Shown piece by piece: positions 27,875 through 37,495 of a DNA stretch of 64,000 bases (its first letter is position 1; each line of letters begins with the position of its first letter). The notes under the pieces are model-generated. The model was not told the DNA's origin and searched no databases. It saw only the letters and a program-made list of their open reading frames with translations. Location of the stretch: NCBI GenBank assembly GCA_963665085.2, contig CAXXXS010000001.1, positions 4,030,001 to 4,094,000 of the forward strand, written 5' to 3'. The position numbers were made by a program, and so were the translations under genes. The DNA is from G963665085 sp963665085 (GTDB lineage: Bacteria > Bacteroidota > Bacteroidia > Bacteroidales > JAAAOM01).

Positions 27875-27908
27875 TTAAAAATTTTCAGAAAGGATAAATC
27901 ATTAAAAG

Positions 27909-29168
27909 ATGGGATTGAAAAGAAAATGTGCAACAATAGTAATAGCATTGATTCTATGTCTTCAATTGATAAATGCACAGAAAGAAGATAAAGTTAAAAC
28001 CGGATATATGTATATTCCACTACCTGTATTTCAATATGATTCGGATAAAGGAACTATAATGGGGCTTGCTTTTATGCTATACGATTTTGATGAAGGCCAG
28101 TATTATCCGAATACGAAAAAGGATATTACGTTAAATGCTATGTATTCAACCAAAGGGGCTACAGATTTAGGTTTAAATATTGACTTAAAAAAATTAAAAG
28201 GGGATTATAGACTTAAATCAGAAATTGGTTTTAAAAATGATATATGCAATCAATTTTATGGTTTTAACGGCTATCAAGCCCCCTTCATAGATACAATTCC
28301 TTTATCATTCTATTATTACAATTTAAAAACGTTAAGGTTTAAATCTATATTGCTTAAAGATATTGGAAGTAACTTTAAATTTAAAGGAGGTATTAATTTT
28401 CAATATTTTGATATTCAAAATGCTAACCTTAATAAAATAAACAAAGGGCAAAAAGAAAGTGATAAATATTTTGATGAAACATTATACGAGAAGTACTTAA
28501 ATTGGGGAATTATTAAGGGAAATGAAGCCCATGGGGATTTTCTGAACAGCTACAGTGTTGGGTTAAGTTATGATTCCCGGGATCAGGAAGCTGCACCACG
28601 AAAAGGAATATTTGCTGATTTAGATTTTGAAGTTACCCCCAAATTTTTAGGTAATCCATCAAATTTCTGTAAATACGAATTCAACTGGAGACAATATATA
28701 ACCTTTCTTTTTGATAAGGTAACACTTGCTTATCGGGTAGATTATCAAGGAACTATTGGAAACAATGTACCCTTTTATGCTATGCCGGTAAGTTCTACTG
28801 TCAGGGGTATGATGTCAAACCGGATACAAGCCTTAGATATAGCATCAACTAATATTGAGCTCCGATGGTTGTCAAAAAATATGGTTTTTCTTAACCAAAA
28901 CTTAGCTTTTGGACTTAATACATTTTTTGATTCTTCAATCGGGACACGTTTTTACAATACAGATTTTAATGGTACTTCAGAATACAAAATTTCTTATGAT
29001 GAATATATAAAAAATGGTTCTGATGAAAAAATACATCATGCTATTGGTTTTGGAACCCAATTCCTGATTAATCGAAATTTTATTTGCAGAATAGAATTTG
29101 GTCACGCGATGAATTCACAGGATAATTTTGGAAACAGTACGTATTTTACATTTGGTTATCTTTTTTAG
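27909..29168 (+). CDS. BamA/TamA-like (Omp85 surface-antigen) outer-membrane barrel
   Basis: 419 aa. Signal peptide to about residue 24 (LINAQ). The rest is predicted beta-barrel with alternating amphipathic strands, and motifs of the bacterial surface antigen (PF01103-like) domain: SVGLSYDSRDQEAAPRKGIFADLDFEV and, near the end, RIEFGHAMNSQDN; the final strand is STYFTFGYLF, ending in F. POTRA domains are lacking, so it is a short patatin-partner or stand-alone Omp85 type. The insertion/export substrate is unknown. It lies 100 bp after the RND operon on the same strand, separated by the hairpin. Confidence 0.8.
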   Translation: MGLKRKCATIVIALILCLQLINAQKEDKVKTGYMYIPLPVFQYDSDKGTIMGLAFMLYDFDEGQYYPNTKKDITLNAMYSTKGATDLGLNIDLKKLKGDYRLKSEIGFKNDICNQFYGFNGYQAPFIDTIPLSFYYYNLKTLRFKSILLKDIGSNFKFKGGINFQYFDIQNANLNKINKGQKESDKYFDETLYEKYLNWGIIKGNEAHGDFLNSYSVGLSYDSRDQEAAPRKGIFADLDFEVTPKFLGNPSNFCKYEFNWRQYITFLFDKVTLAYRVDYQGTIGNNVPFYAMPVSSTVRGMMSNRIQALDIASTNIELRWLSKNMVFLNQNLAFGLNTFFDSSIGTRFYNTDFNGTSEYKISYDEYIKNGSDEKIHHAIGFGTQFLINRNFICRIEFGHAMNSQDNFGNSTYFTFGYLF

Positions 29169-29212
29169 TAAGTAATTTAATGTTGAAGTTCAAAGCTTTA
29201 AAAATAAATAAT

Positions 29213-29575
29213 ATGAATAAATTAATTGGAATTGTAATGTTGCTTTTTGCATCTATCTTGGTAAATGGGCAAAGTATAAATAAAAATGAATATGTTGGAA
29301 CCTGGAATGCTGTAATTAAAGATACTCCAAATGGAGATTCCAAATTGGATGTAAAAATTTTAAACAAAGATGGTAAGTTGTTGGGAACAGTAACTTCTGA
29401 AGAAGATGGAACAGTAGAAATAAAAAAAATAGAGGTTAACGAAAAATCGATAACTATATCATTTAAACATGGTTGGTTTACAGTAAGCTTAGAAATGGAG
29501 AAAACGGATAAGAACCATTGCAAATGCAGGCTTGCTGATAGGTATAACGGAATAGCTTCACGCAAAATTTCCTGA
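29213..29575 (+). CDS. Small secreted protein, paralogue of the gene at 39423-39800
   Basis: 120 aa from ATG 29213 (an alternative in-frame ATG at 29180 adds 11 non-signal residues). A signal peptide (LIGIVMLLFASILVNG) is followed by a strand-rich domain: EYVGTWNAVIKD, a KILNKDGKLLGTV strand, EIKKIEVNEKSITISFK and a terminal R-K. The same outline (FKGKWNV... GxxxGxI... KVxSxxVKEKxxxLxF) appears in the minus-strand gene at 39423. This suggests a small lipocalin-like or calycin-like fold (inference). Cofactor or ligand unknown. It follows the Omp85-like gene closely (44 bp). Confidence 0.6.
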   Translation: MNKLIGIVMLLFASILVNGQSINKNEYVGTWNAVIKDTPNGDSKLDVKILNKDGKLLGTVTSEEDGTVEIKKIEVNEKSITISFKHGWFTVSLEMEKTDKNHCKCRLADRYNGIASRKIS

Positions 29576-29704
29576 CCAGAGGGTTGTTGCTTTAGATATA
29601 AAGAAATGTTTGAAGATTAGTAAAGGAGGGGTAGATTGGTTAAATTGCTCTCCCTATTACACTTATGAAAATTAATATTTAACTTTAATAAATAGTTTGT
29701 ATAG

Positions 29705-30733
29705 ATGAGAAATAAACGGTTGATAGATAATAATTACATTTATTTATTAATTAGGATTGCAATGGTCAGTATAATAGCTATTGTAACCTTACAGTTAACT
29801 ATTTTATTTATTGGTGGGAAAAAAGAAGTGCTTACTCTTGGGTTTAAAGAGTATTTTATTGTAGTTATAGTTTTTAATGTAATGAGTGAATTGCAAATTG
29901 GATTTGACCGGTTTGTTGACAAGTTTCTGCCTATTCCCCAAAAGTTAAATCCTCGTATATTTTCTTATTTTGGTTTTGCAGTTGTTTTATGTAGCTTGAT
30001 GTTTCTTTTTACAAAGAAAATTTTTCAAATAGATAATTTTGATGCAGTAAAGTCGGAATTGTATTTAGGCCTTTTATTGAATGTGTTATTTATAAACGGA
30101 ATCATAAGTTATTTAATCTTCAGACGTGTAGTAGATCAGCTAATTTTCTCAGAGCGAAAAATAAGTGCGATAACACAAGAGAAGTTAATGATGAGTTATA
30201 ATTCATTAAAAGATCAGTTAAACCCGCACTATTTATTTAATAACTTATCTGTTTTAAGGGCACTTATCAATACCGATCAAAAAGCAGCATCAAAATTTAC
30301 AGAAGATTTTGCTGAAGTTTACAGGTATGTTTTGGAAAGCAACGAAAAACAATTGGTTTGGCTAGAAGAGGAAATCGAATTTATTGATGCTTATATAGAC
30401 TTACATAAAATCCGGTTAAAAACAGGCTTGATTGTAGAGAAAAAAATAGAACCAAAAGATCTTAAAAGCAAAATTGCACCATTAACACTTCAGTTATTAA
30501 TTGAAAATGCTATAAAACATAACATAACCTCAAAAGATACCCCCCTGAATTTAAGCATAAAAACAGCAGATAATAAAGTAATAGTAACCAATAATATCCA
30601 AAAAAAGAAAACAACATACTCTACAAGCATGGGATTAAAAAACCTTACCAAACGATATGAAATATTAGGTGCAGAAGGTATTCTTATTGAAGAATCTGAG
30701 ACAGAATTTAAAGTTAGTGTCCCATTACTTTAA
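29705..30733 (+). CDS. LytS/YehU-type sensor histidine kinase
   Basis: 342 aa. Four or so membrane helices lie in the first 140 residues (IRIAMVSIIAIVTLQLTILF; FIVVIVFNVM; FAVVLCSLMFLF; LGLLLNVLFINGIISYLIF). They are followed by the His_kinase (PF06580-like) domain with LNPHYLFNNLSVL (His175) and an ATPase domain with LLIENAIKHN and MGLKNLTKRY. This class of kinase pairs with LytTR regulators, and one starts 11 bp downstream. There is no extracytoplasmic domain, so the signal is probably membrane-borne. Confidence 0.92.
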   Translation: MRNKRLIDNNYIYLLIRIAMVSIIAIVTLQLTILFIGGKKEVLTLGFKEYFIVVIVFNVMSELQIGFDRFVDKFLPIPQKLNPRIFSYFGFAVVLCSLMFLFTKKIFQIDNFDAVKSELYLGLLLNVLFINGIISYLIFRRVVDQLIFSERKISAITQEKLMMSYNSLKDQLNPHYLFNNLSVLRALINTDQKAASKFTEDFAEVYRYVLESNEKQLVWLEEEIEFIDAYIDLHKIRLKTGLIVEKKIEPKDLKSKIAPLTLQLLIENAIKHNITSKDTPLNLSIKTADNKVIVTNNIQKKKTTYSTSMGLKNLTKRYEILGAEGILIEESETEFKVSVPLL

Positions 30734-30744
30734 AACATTTAACA

Positions 30745-31509
30745 ATGATTAGATATATTATCATAGAAGATGAAGAAAGCATCAGCGATTTTTTATTATC
30801 AAATATCAAAGGATTACGTCCTGACTGGATAAACCTAAAACAATTAACCAGTGTAAAGGATACTGTTAACTGGTTACAGGAAAATAATGATTTTGATATT
30901 GCCTTTATGGACATCCAGCTAAATGATGGCATCTCGTTTGAAGTTTTTGAACAAGTGGAAGTTACAAACATGATTATTTTTACAACTGCTTATGATAAAT
31001 ATGCCATAAAAGCATTTGAAGTAAACAGCATTGATTATCTATTAAAACCCATAACAACCAATCGCCTGTTAAAAGCCATCGAAAAATTTGAATTCCAACA
31101 CAAACAAAAGTCAAGTGAAAAAAATGATTACCAAAATCTTATAAGCCTGTTAAAAAAAGATGCAGTTTCTTATCGGGATAAATTTCTAGTACAATCAACA
31201 ACTGCTTATTACTCCATATTCTCGGAGCAGGTTGCTTATTTTTATATTGTAAATAAAGTCCTTAACGCAGTTACATCTGATAAAAAGGAGCATATTATTG
31301 ATTTCTCAATGGATAACTTAGAGGCAGAACTCGATCCCACCATGTTTTTTAGGGTAAATAGAAGCACTATTGTAAATGTAAATTTCATTCATAAGTTCGA
31401 GAACTATTTCAGTGGCAAACTAATCGTTAAATTAATACCTCCTTTTGATACTAGCATTTCAGTAAGCCGCTCCCGGGCATCTGATTTTAAAATATGGATG
31501 GGAAAATAG
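30745..31509 (+). CDS. LytTR-family response regulator
   Basis: 254 aa. The receiver domain has acidic residues in IIEDEES, phospho-acceptor Asp56 in AFMDIQLND, Thr in IFTTAYD and Lys in YLLKP. The C-terminal LytTR DNA-binding domain spans about 145-250 (VNRSTIVNVNFIHKFENYF, then ISVSRSRASDFKIWMG). It is cotranscribed with the kinase gene. Targets are unknown; the efflux operon and Omp85 gene upstream are candidates by position only. Confidence 0.92.
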   Translation: MIRYIIIEDEESISDFLLSNIKGLRPDWINLKQLTSVKDTVNWLQENNDFDIAFMDIQLNDGISFEVFEQVEVTNMIIFTTAYDKYAIKAFEVNSIDYLLKPITTNRLLKAIEKFEFQHKQKSSEKNDYQNLISLLKKDAVSYRDKFLVQSTTAYYSIFSEQVAYFYIVNKVLNAVTSDKKEHIIDFSMDNLEAELDPTMFFRVNRSTIVNVNFIHKFENYFSGKLIVKLIPPFDTSISVSRSRASDFKIWMGK

Positions 31510-31663
31510 AATTGTTTTCTATGGAATATCTGTGCAGGCATAAAACAAAGTTTACTATAGCTAATCCCAGGACAACTGTGCAATGGATTGAAAAATGTGT
31601 AAAATGACTAAAAGAATCAATTTAATATATAAAAGAACTGAAAATAAATAAAAAATTAAAACT

Positions 31664-33784
31664 ATGAAACTTTTAAGACTATCGTCTTTTTTAATTGTAA
31701 TCTCTTGTCTTTGGAGATTTACCTATGCCCAGGAAAAATTTACAGATACTGATTTTGATTGTTTTAAAATATCGGATACCATTTTCAACCATCCTTATGT
31801 TGATGTTGATGAATGGCGGGATAAACCAGTCCGTCATCATTATATTCATGGAGGGTTTAAAGGGACTGATACCCGTTTTTCATTTTATTTTCCTGAAAAG
31901 GAGAATTACCAGGGACATTTTTTTCAATATGTAACACCTGTCCCAGATAGTGAAAATCTTTCGCAAGGGGCAGAAGGTGAAGCCGATAAAATTGGTTTTT
32001 CTGTTACCCATGGAGCCTATTTTATAGAAACAAACGGAGGTGGGGCAACTTACACTTATGGTTCAAGTATTGATCCATTAATTGGTGCCTACAAGGCAAA
32101 TGCAGCTTGTGCCCAGTTCTCTAAAGTAATTGCCGCAAAGTTATTTGGTGAACACCATACGTATGGTTATATTTTTGGTGGAAGCGGTGGTGCATATCGG
32201 ACTATAGGGGCTATTGAAAATAATGAAGGAGTTTGGGATGGAGCAGTTCCTTTTGTTATTGGCTCGCCGATGGCAATCCCAAATATGTTTACTATTCGTA
32301 TGCATGCCATGCGGATTTTAAGGGATAAATTCCCTCAAATTCTTGATGCTGTAGAACCCGGGGGAAGCGGGGATATGTATAAAGGTTTAAACGATATAGA
32401 AAAGTCTGCCCTGCAGGAGGCTACAAAAATGGGGTTCAATCCGGAATCGTGGTATGCTCATGAAACCATGGGAATTCATGCTTTTGGTGTTCTTTATCCC
32501 GGGATATTAATGGCCGATCCAGAATATTTTAAAGATTTTTGGAGCAAGCCCGGATATTATGGGTACGATCATCCCGAATCCTTTAAAAACGATCGCATTC
32601 AACATGAAGCTAAAATAACCAAACTGCTTACCTTGAGCGAAGGCCAGAAACTTGGTCTACCTGTTTATGCAATGCCCGGACAAGCGCGAGGAACGGCAGA
32701 TAAAGCCTGGCAGAATATGGAACAAAAAGATCAGGAAATCCCGGTTGCTTTAAAATTGGAAAGTAAAATGCCAAGGCTACAATTTCTTGGTGGTGATTTG
32801 ATACTAAAAACCGGCGATGTAGCTGGCCAGACTATTCCTGTAAGGACGATTACTGAGGATGTGGTTGTTTTTGGTGCTGCCAATGCAGACGTTTTATCTA
32901 AATTGAAAATCGGGGATGTAGTGATGGTTGACAACTCCAACTTTTTGGCTGCTCAGACTTATCATCGCCACCAGGTTCCAAAAGAAGGATACCCAACCTG
33001 GGATCAGTTTCGCGATGCTGATGGAAATCCAATATATCCACAGCGGCCAATGGTATTAGGCCCTATGTTTGCAATGGGGGCATCAGGTGTAATTCCAAAT
33101 GGGAGTATTAAAGGAAAAGTAATAGCACTGGAAAATCTATGGGACACCGAAGCCTTGCCTTGGCAGGGTGATTGGTACAGGCAACAGGTTCAAAATAAAC
33201 TGGGTGATAAAACAGATGATAATTTTAGGTTGTGGTATACCGATCATGCTAACCATGGTGATTTTCCTGTTCCCGGAGATCCGGATTTTATTGTTAGTTA
33301 TTTAGGCGTTTTACAGCAGGCGCTTCTTGATTTAAGTGATTGGGTTGAAAAAGGTATTGAACCAGCATCAACAACAAACTATAAAATTATTGAAGGTCAG
33401 GTTACAGTTCCTCCAGCTGCCAATGAAAGAGGAGGTATTCAACCAGTTATTGATGTCACAATCAACGGAAAAAAACGGGCTGATATCACTATTGATGAAA
33501 CCGTAACTTTTAACGCTTCTATTGATATACCGAAAAGCCAGGGAAAATTGGTTTATGCTGCCTGGGATTTTGATGGTTCAGGTGAATACAAAGATATTGT
33601 GGATTTAACAGATGTTAAGGTATCCGAAGATGGTTCACACATCGAATTTTTAAAAAAGAAAAAATTTACTGAACCCGGGACATACTTTCCTGTACTGCGT
33701 GTAGCTTCTCAAAGAGATGGCGATACAGAAACACCGTTTACAAGAATCCAGAATTTAGACAGAGTGCGTATTGTAGTAAAATAA
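31664..33784 (+). CDS. Secreted alpha/beta-hydrolase-like protein (tannase-like layout), GH106 neighbour
   Basis: 706 aa. Signal peptide to about residue 22 (TYAQ). A Gly-rich nucleophile elbow FGGSGGAYR centres on Ser174. An acid/base pair probably comes from the WYTDHANHGDF segment (Asp527, His528, His531), with the order Ser ... His expected of an esterase. An N-terminal oxyanion-type segment (HGAYFIETNGGG) precedes the elbow. The C-terminus (about 585-700) looks like a separate PKD/Ig-like sandwich (DITIDETVTFNASIDIP; YAAWDFDGSGEY). Only 10 bp separate it from the downstream GH106-like gene, implying joint action on an esterified rhamnose-containing glycan. I do not recognise a characterised family member, so the substrate is unassigned. 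Confidence 0.7.
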   Translation: MKLLRLSSFLIVISCLWRFTYAQEKFTDTDFDCFKISDTIFNHPYVDVDEWRDKPVRHHYIHGGFKGTDTRFSFYFPEKENYQGHFFQYVTPVPDSENLSQGAEGEADKIGFSVTHGAYFIETNGGGATYTYGSSIDPLIGAYKANAACAQFSKVIAAKLFGEHHTYGYIFGGSGGAYRTIGAIENNEGVWDGAVPFVIGSPMAIPNMFTIRMHAMRILRDKFPQILDAVEPGGSGDMYKGLNDIEKSALQEATKMGFNPESWYAHETMGIHAFGVLYPGILMADPEYFKDFWSKPGYYGYDHPESFKNDRIQHEAKITKLLTLSEGQKLGLPVYAMPGQARGTADKAWQNMEQKDQEIPVALKLESKMPRLQFLGGDLILKTGDVAGQTIPVRTITEDVVVFGAANADVLSKLKIGDVVMVDNSNFLAAQTYHRHQVPKEGYPTWDQFRDADGNPIYPQRPMVLGPMFAMGASGVIPNGSIKGKVIALENLWDTEALPWQGDWYRQQVQNKLGDKTDDNFRLWYTDHANHGDFPVPGDPDFIVSYLGVLQQALLDLSDWVEKGIEPASTTNYKIIEGQVTVPPAANERGGIQPVIDVTINGKKRADITIDETVTFNASIDIPKSQGKLVYAAWDFDGSGEYKDIVDLTDVKVSEDGSHIEFLKKKKFTEPGTYFPVLRVASQRDGDTETPFTRIQNLDRVRIVVK

Positions 33785-33794
33785 AATAGTCATC

Positions 33795-36700
33795 ATGAAA
33801 ATAATAAATCTGAATTTTTTGTTAGTGGTTAGTCTTGCAGTCAGTTTGTTCTCCTGCTCGCAATCATCAAATGAAATAACAAATGAGAAATTGTATCAGG
33901 AATTTAAAAATCCGGGGAATGAAGCACGTCCCCGTGTTTGGTGGCACTGGATGAACGGAAACATAACCAAAGATGGTATTAAAAAGGACTTTGAATGGAT
34001 GAAACGTGCAGGTATTGGAGGATTCCAAAATTTTGATGCTGCAATGATGACGCCACAGGTAGTTGAAAATCGGCTTGTTTATATGACCCCGGAATGGAAA
34101 GAGGCTTTTCGTTATACTACAAATCTTGCTGATTCATTGGGATTGGAAATGGCAATTGCAGGATCCCCTGGCTGGAGCGAGAGTGGAGGTCCCTGGGTTG
34201 AACCAAAACAAGCAATGAAAAAAATGGTCTGGAGTGAAATATTGATTGAAGGTGGAAAACCTTTTAATGGCAAATTGCCACATCCTCCTTCGACTACCGG
34301 AACATTTCAAAATCTCGGAACTGTTGATAATTCATTTTTTAGTGAAGGCTCTAATGATGAACATCCGGAATATTATGCAGATGATGTTGTCGTCGCTTAT
34401 AAAGTCCCTGAAAATGATTTCACCCTTTCTGAATTAGAAACAAAGGTAACTTCCAGTGGGGGAAGCTTTTCTTTGGATTTGTTGACCGATGGGGATTTAG
34501 CTACAGGAGCACTTTTACCTCCTGCTCCTGAAGGGGAAAAGTCATGGATTCAATTTGAGTTTAAACAACCTCAGACTATTTATTCTGTTTCAATGGTAGG
34601 TGGTGGAAATGTTGGTATGTTTGGAACAATAAACAGTTCTGAAAGACGTTTTTTGGAATCCAGTGAAGACGGGAAAACATTTAAAACCATCATTGAAATA
34701 CCTCCAGGTGGGGTAAATCAGAACACACTTACTTTCCCTGGAGTAACTGCTAAATATTTTCGTATTGCGATAGAAACACCTCCCCCGGCAGGCCCTAACC
34801 CATACGCAGCATTAATGGGCGGTTTCTCAATGGGAACACCTGAGCCTTCAGGGACTAATATTTCCGAGATAGTTTTATATACAGCTCCCCGAATAAACCA
34901 GTTTGAACGCAAAGCCGGTTATGCTGTAACTACAAATTTGGAAAATATATTTACCCCGGTTGTTTCCCCGGAATTAACTATCAATGAAAGTGACATTATC
35001 GTTCTGACTGACCAAATGCAGGAAGATGGCACTTTAAATTGGACACCACCAGCAGGAAAATGGAATGTTATCCGTATTGGTTATTCATTAACAGGGCACG
35101 AAAACAGCCCTGCATCCCCCGAAGCAACAGGTCTTGAGGTTGATAAATTAAATCCTGGCCATGTAAGGGCATACTTTACCAATTATCTCGATCAATACAA
35201 GGATGCAACCGGAGGATTGATGGGGGCAAAAGGATTACAATATATAATCACGGATAGCTGGGAAGCAGGTACTGCTAACTGGACAGACAATATGATTGAA
35301 GAATTTAATAAACGTAACAACTACGATATCATGCCGTGGCTTCCTGTCCTGACAGGCAAAATTATAAAAAGCAGCGAGGCCAGTGAAAAATTCCTTTGGG
35401 ATTTCAGAAATACCCTTTCAGATATGGTAGCTGAATATCATTACGACGAGTTAACTTCTATTTTAAAAGAAAGAGGTATGGGAAGATATTCAGAATCACA
35501 TGAAGATCAACGGGCTTTTATAGGTGATGGAATGGATGTTAAACGTTCTTCCGATATCCCTATGGGGGCAACATGGACACCCGGGGGGAGAACTATGACC
35601 GGTCAATTACCAACCAATAAAATTCAGCCCAGGTTTGAAGCAGACGTTCGTGAGTCTGCCTCTGTTGCACATATTTATGGACAAAATATTGCAGCGGCAG
35701 AATCATTTACTGCATCAGGAAATTTCTACGGATTTGTCCCCGAAAATTTAAAATTTACGGCTGATGTAATGCTTTCAAACGGATTAAACAGATTTGTTAT
35801 TCACACTTCAGTTCATCAACCTTTAGAAACTCCTCCCGGACTTGGGCTGGGGCCTGTTGGACAGTGGTTCACCCGTCACGAAACCTGGGCTGAACAGGCA
35901 AAGCCATGGATGGATTACCTGGCGCGAAGTTCATACATGCTGCAACAAGGTAAATTTGTCGCAGACATTATCTACATTTATGGACAAGGCACTAACCTTA
36001 CTTATTTATTCAGAAATGGAATGCCTTCGATACCTGAAGGGTACAATTATGATTTTTTAAACGCAGGAGCTGTTCCCAATGTTCTTAATGCAGAAGATGG
36101 TGAAATTGCTACAGAAACAGGTATGGATTACAATTTATTGGTTTTAGATGAAAGCACCCGGTATATGAGTTTGCCGGTTCTTAGAGCTATTCTGGAGATG
36201 GTAGAAGCAGGTGCAAATGTAGTTGGTAACAAACCCGTAAACACACTTTCATTAAATGATGATGAATCTGAATTTCAAAGTATTGTCAATCACCTTTGGG
36301 CAGATAAACATGGCATAAACAATATTGGAAAAGGAAAAGTATATGCAGGCCTGACAATTGAGGAAGCATTGAGAGATCTGCAAATACAGCCTGATGTTAT
36401 TTTCAGCAATACAAAGCCTGATAGTGAAATGAGATTTGTGTACCGCTCACTTGGGGATCAACAAATCTATTGGGTAAATACTACAGATAAGCAAGGTTCA
36501 TCTCCTAAAATTTCATTTGCCATTGAAGGTAAAGAGCCTGAAGTATGGAATCCGGTTACGGGAGAAGCCTCAAAAGTTACTTACTCTATGGAAAACGGCC
36601 GTACCGAAGTCTCATTAAACATGGATCCTGAAGATGCATTATTCATTGTCTTTGGAAACGATACTGACATTAAATCTTATAAGTTGCCCGAGAAAACAGA

Positions 36701-37199
36701 AACAGAACTTATCACATTAACCGGAGATTGGACAGTTACGTTTCAAACTGATTGTGGAGCTCCTAGTGAGGTCGTTTTTAGCGAGTTAACGGATTGGTCA
36801 ACAAATTCTGATACAGGAATAAAATATTTCTCGGGAACAGCAACTTATTCAAAAACTATTCAGACTGCTGAAGAATGGCTTTCAGAAAACTCTCAAATCT
36901 GGATTGATCTGGGTGATGTAAAAAACCTGGCAGAAGTATATGTAAATGGTCAAAACCTGGGGATTACCTGGAAGAAGCCATTCAAAGTAAATGTTACTGA
37001 AGCACTTCAACAAGGAGGAAACACAATTGATATCAAAGTAACCAATCTTTGGATTAATAGAATTGTTGGGGATTTACAACCTGATGTGCCTGAAAAATAC
37101 ACGTTTACACCATTCCCGTTCTTTCAGTCTAATTCTCCCTTAAATCCATCTGGATTATTGGGCCCAGTCAAAATTTCAAGTGTATTAAACCAGGAATAA
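33795..37199 (+). CDS. GH106-like alpha-L-rhamnosidase lipoprotein
   Basis: 1134 aa with lipobox FSCS (Cys21). The N-terminal motif RPRVWWHWMNGNITKDGIKK and AGIGGFQNFDA, then GSPGWSESGGPWV, are GH106 hallmarks. An inserted beta-sandwich (about 215-355, FEFKQPQTIYSVSM) resembles a discoidin-type module. Glutamates in DSWEAGTANW (Glu490) and AAESFTASG (Glu636) correspond by order and context to the catalytic pair described for GH106 (inference). A C-terminal Gal-binding-like sandwich (EVYVNGQNLGITWKKPF) closes with SGLLGPVKI. It should remove terminal alpha-L-rhamnose from pectic or other polysaccharides. It is followed by a perfect terminator hairpin. Confidence 0.88.
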   Translation: MKIINLNFLLVVSLAVSLFSCSQSSNEITNEKLYQEFKNPGNEARPRVWWHWMNGNITKDGIKKDFEWMKRAGIGGFQNFDAAMMTPQVVENRLVYMTPEWKEAFRYTTNLADSLGLEMAIAGSPGWSESGGPWVEPKQAMKKMVWSEILIEGGKPFNGKLPHPPSTTGTFQNLGTVDNSFFSEGSNDEHPEYYADDVVVAYKVPENDFTLSELETKVTSSGGSFSLDLLTDGDLATGALLPPAPEGEKSWIQFEFKQPQTIYSVSMVGGGNVGMFGTINSSERRFLESSEDGKTFKTIIEIPPGGVNQNTLTFPGVTAKYFRIAIETPPPAGPNPYAALMGGFSMGTPEPSGTNISEIVLYTAPRINQFERKAGYAVTTNLENIFTPVVSPELTINESDIIVLTDQMQEDGTLNWTPPAGKWNVIRIGYSLTGHENSPASPEATGLEVDKLNPGHVRAYFTNYLDQYKDATGGLMGAKGLQYIITDSWEAGTANWTDNMIEEFNKRNNYDIMPWLPVLTGKIIKSSEASEKFLWDFRNTLSDMVAEYHYDELTSILKERGMGRYSESHEDQRAFIGDGMDVKRSSDIPMGATWTPGGRTMTGQLPTNKIQPRFEADVRESASVAHIYGQNIAAAESFTASGNFYGFVPENLKFTADVMLSNGLNRFVIHTSVHQPLETPPGLGLGPVGQWFTRHETWAEQAKPWMDYLARSSYMLQQGKFVADIIYIYGQGTNLTYLFRNGMPSIPEGYNYDFLNAGAVPNVLNAEDGEIATETGMDYNLLVLDESTRYMSLPVLRAILEMVEAGANVVGNKPVNTLSLNDDESEFQSIVNHLWADKHGINNIGKGKVYAGLTIEEALRDLQIQPDVIFSNTKPDSEMRFVYRSLGDQQIYWVNTTDKQGSSPKISFAIEGKEPEVWNPVTGEASKVTYSMENGRTEVSLNMDPEDALFIVFGNDTDIKSYKLPEKTETELITLTGDWTVTFQTDCGAPSEVVFSELTDWSTNSDTGIKYFSGTATYSKTIQTAEEWLSENSQIWIDLGDVKNLAEVYVNGQNLGITWKKPFKVNVTEALQQGGNTIDIKVTNLWINRIVGDLQPDVPEKYTFTPFPFFQSNSPLNPSGLLGPVKISSVLNQE

Positions 37200-37205
37200 T
37201 GAATG

Positions 37206-37356
37206 AAATGAACAACCACGGGCAGAGTTCCGTGGTTGTTCATTTATACTTATTTAGGAATGAATATCATTGGGTATCCGGTAAAAACTGGACAGATTTA
37301 TATTTTGCTCAAGCCGCAAGGGCTTTTACTTTTTTTCTCCAGGTAAAAAGAGTAAA
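37206..37356 (+). terminator. Terminator hairpin and second hairpin region after the GH106 gene
   Basis: AAATGAACAACCACGG (37206-37221) pairs perfectly with CCGTGGTTGTTCATTT (37230-37245) around an 8-nt loop, 6 bp after the stop. Further on, AAGCC-GCAAG-GGCTT (37311-37325) runs into TTTTACTTTTTTT, and TTTACT/AGTAAA (37325-37356) forms an imperfect palindrome of a kind common between Bacteroidota genes. The first is a strong terminator candidate; the second may be a reserve terminator or an intergenic repeat. Confidence 0.65.
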
Positions 37357-37481
37357 CAAAAAATCCAGACGCTATTGAGAAAATCCTAAAAATTGAAATT
37401 TTTGCCAGCAAAAAATCGTAAAAAGCTTTTTTATTGATATAGAAACGACGAGATAAAATTACCAAATAGGGTAACTTTTGT

Positions 37482-37489
37482 TAACTTTG
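37482..37489 (+). promoter_or_regulatory. -7 box of the higBA operon
   Basis: TAACTTTG matches TAnnTTTG and lies only 6 bp before the higB ATG, so the transcript would start at or within a base or two of the start codon (leaderless). The -33 region is poor. Autoregulation by HigA is usual for this family. Confidence 0.5.
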
Positions 37490-37495
37490 TAAAGT

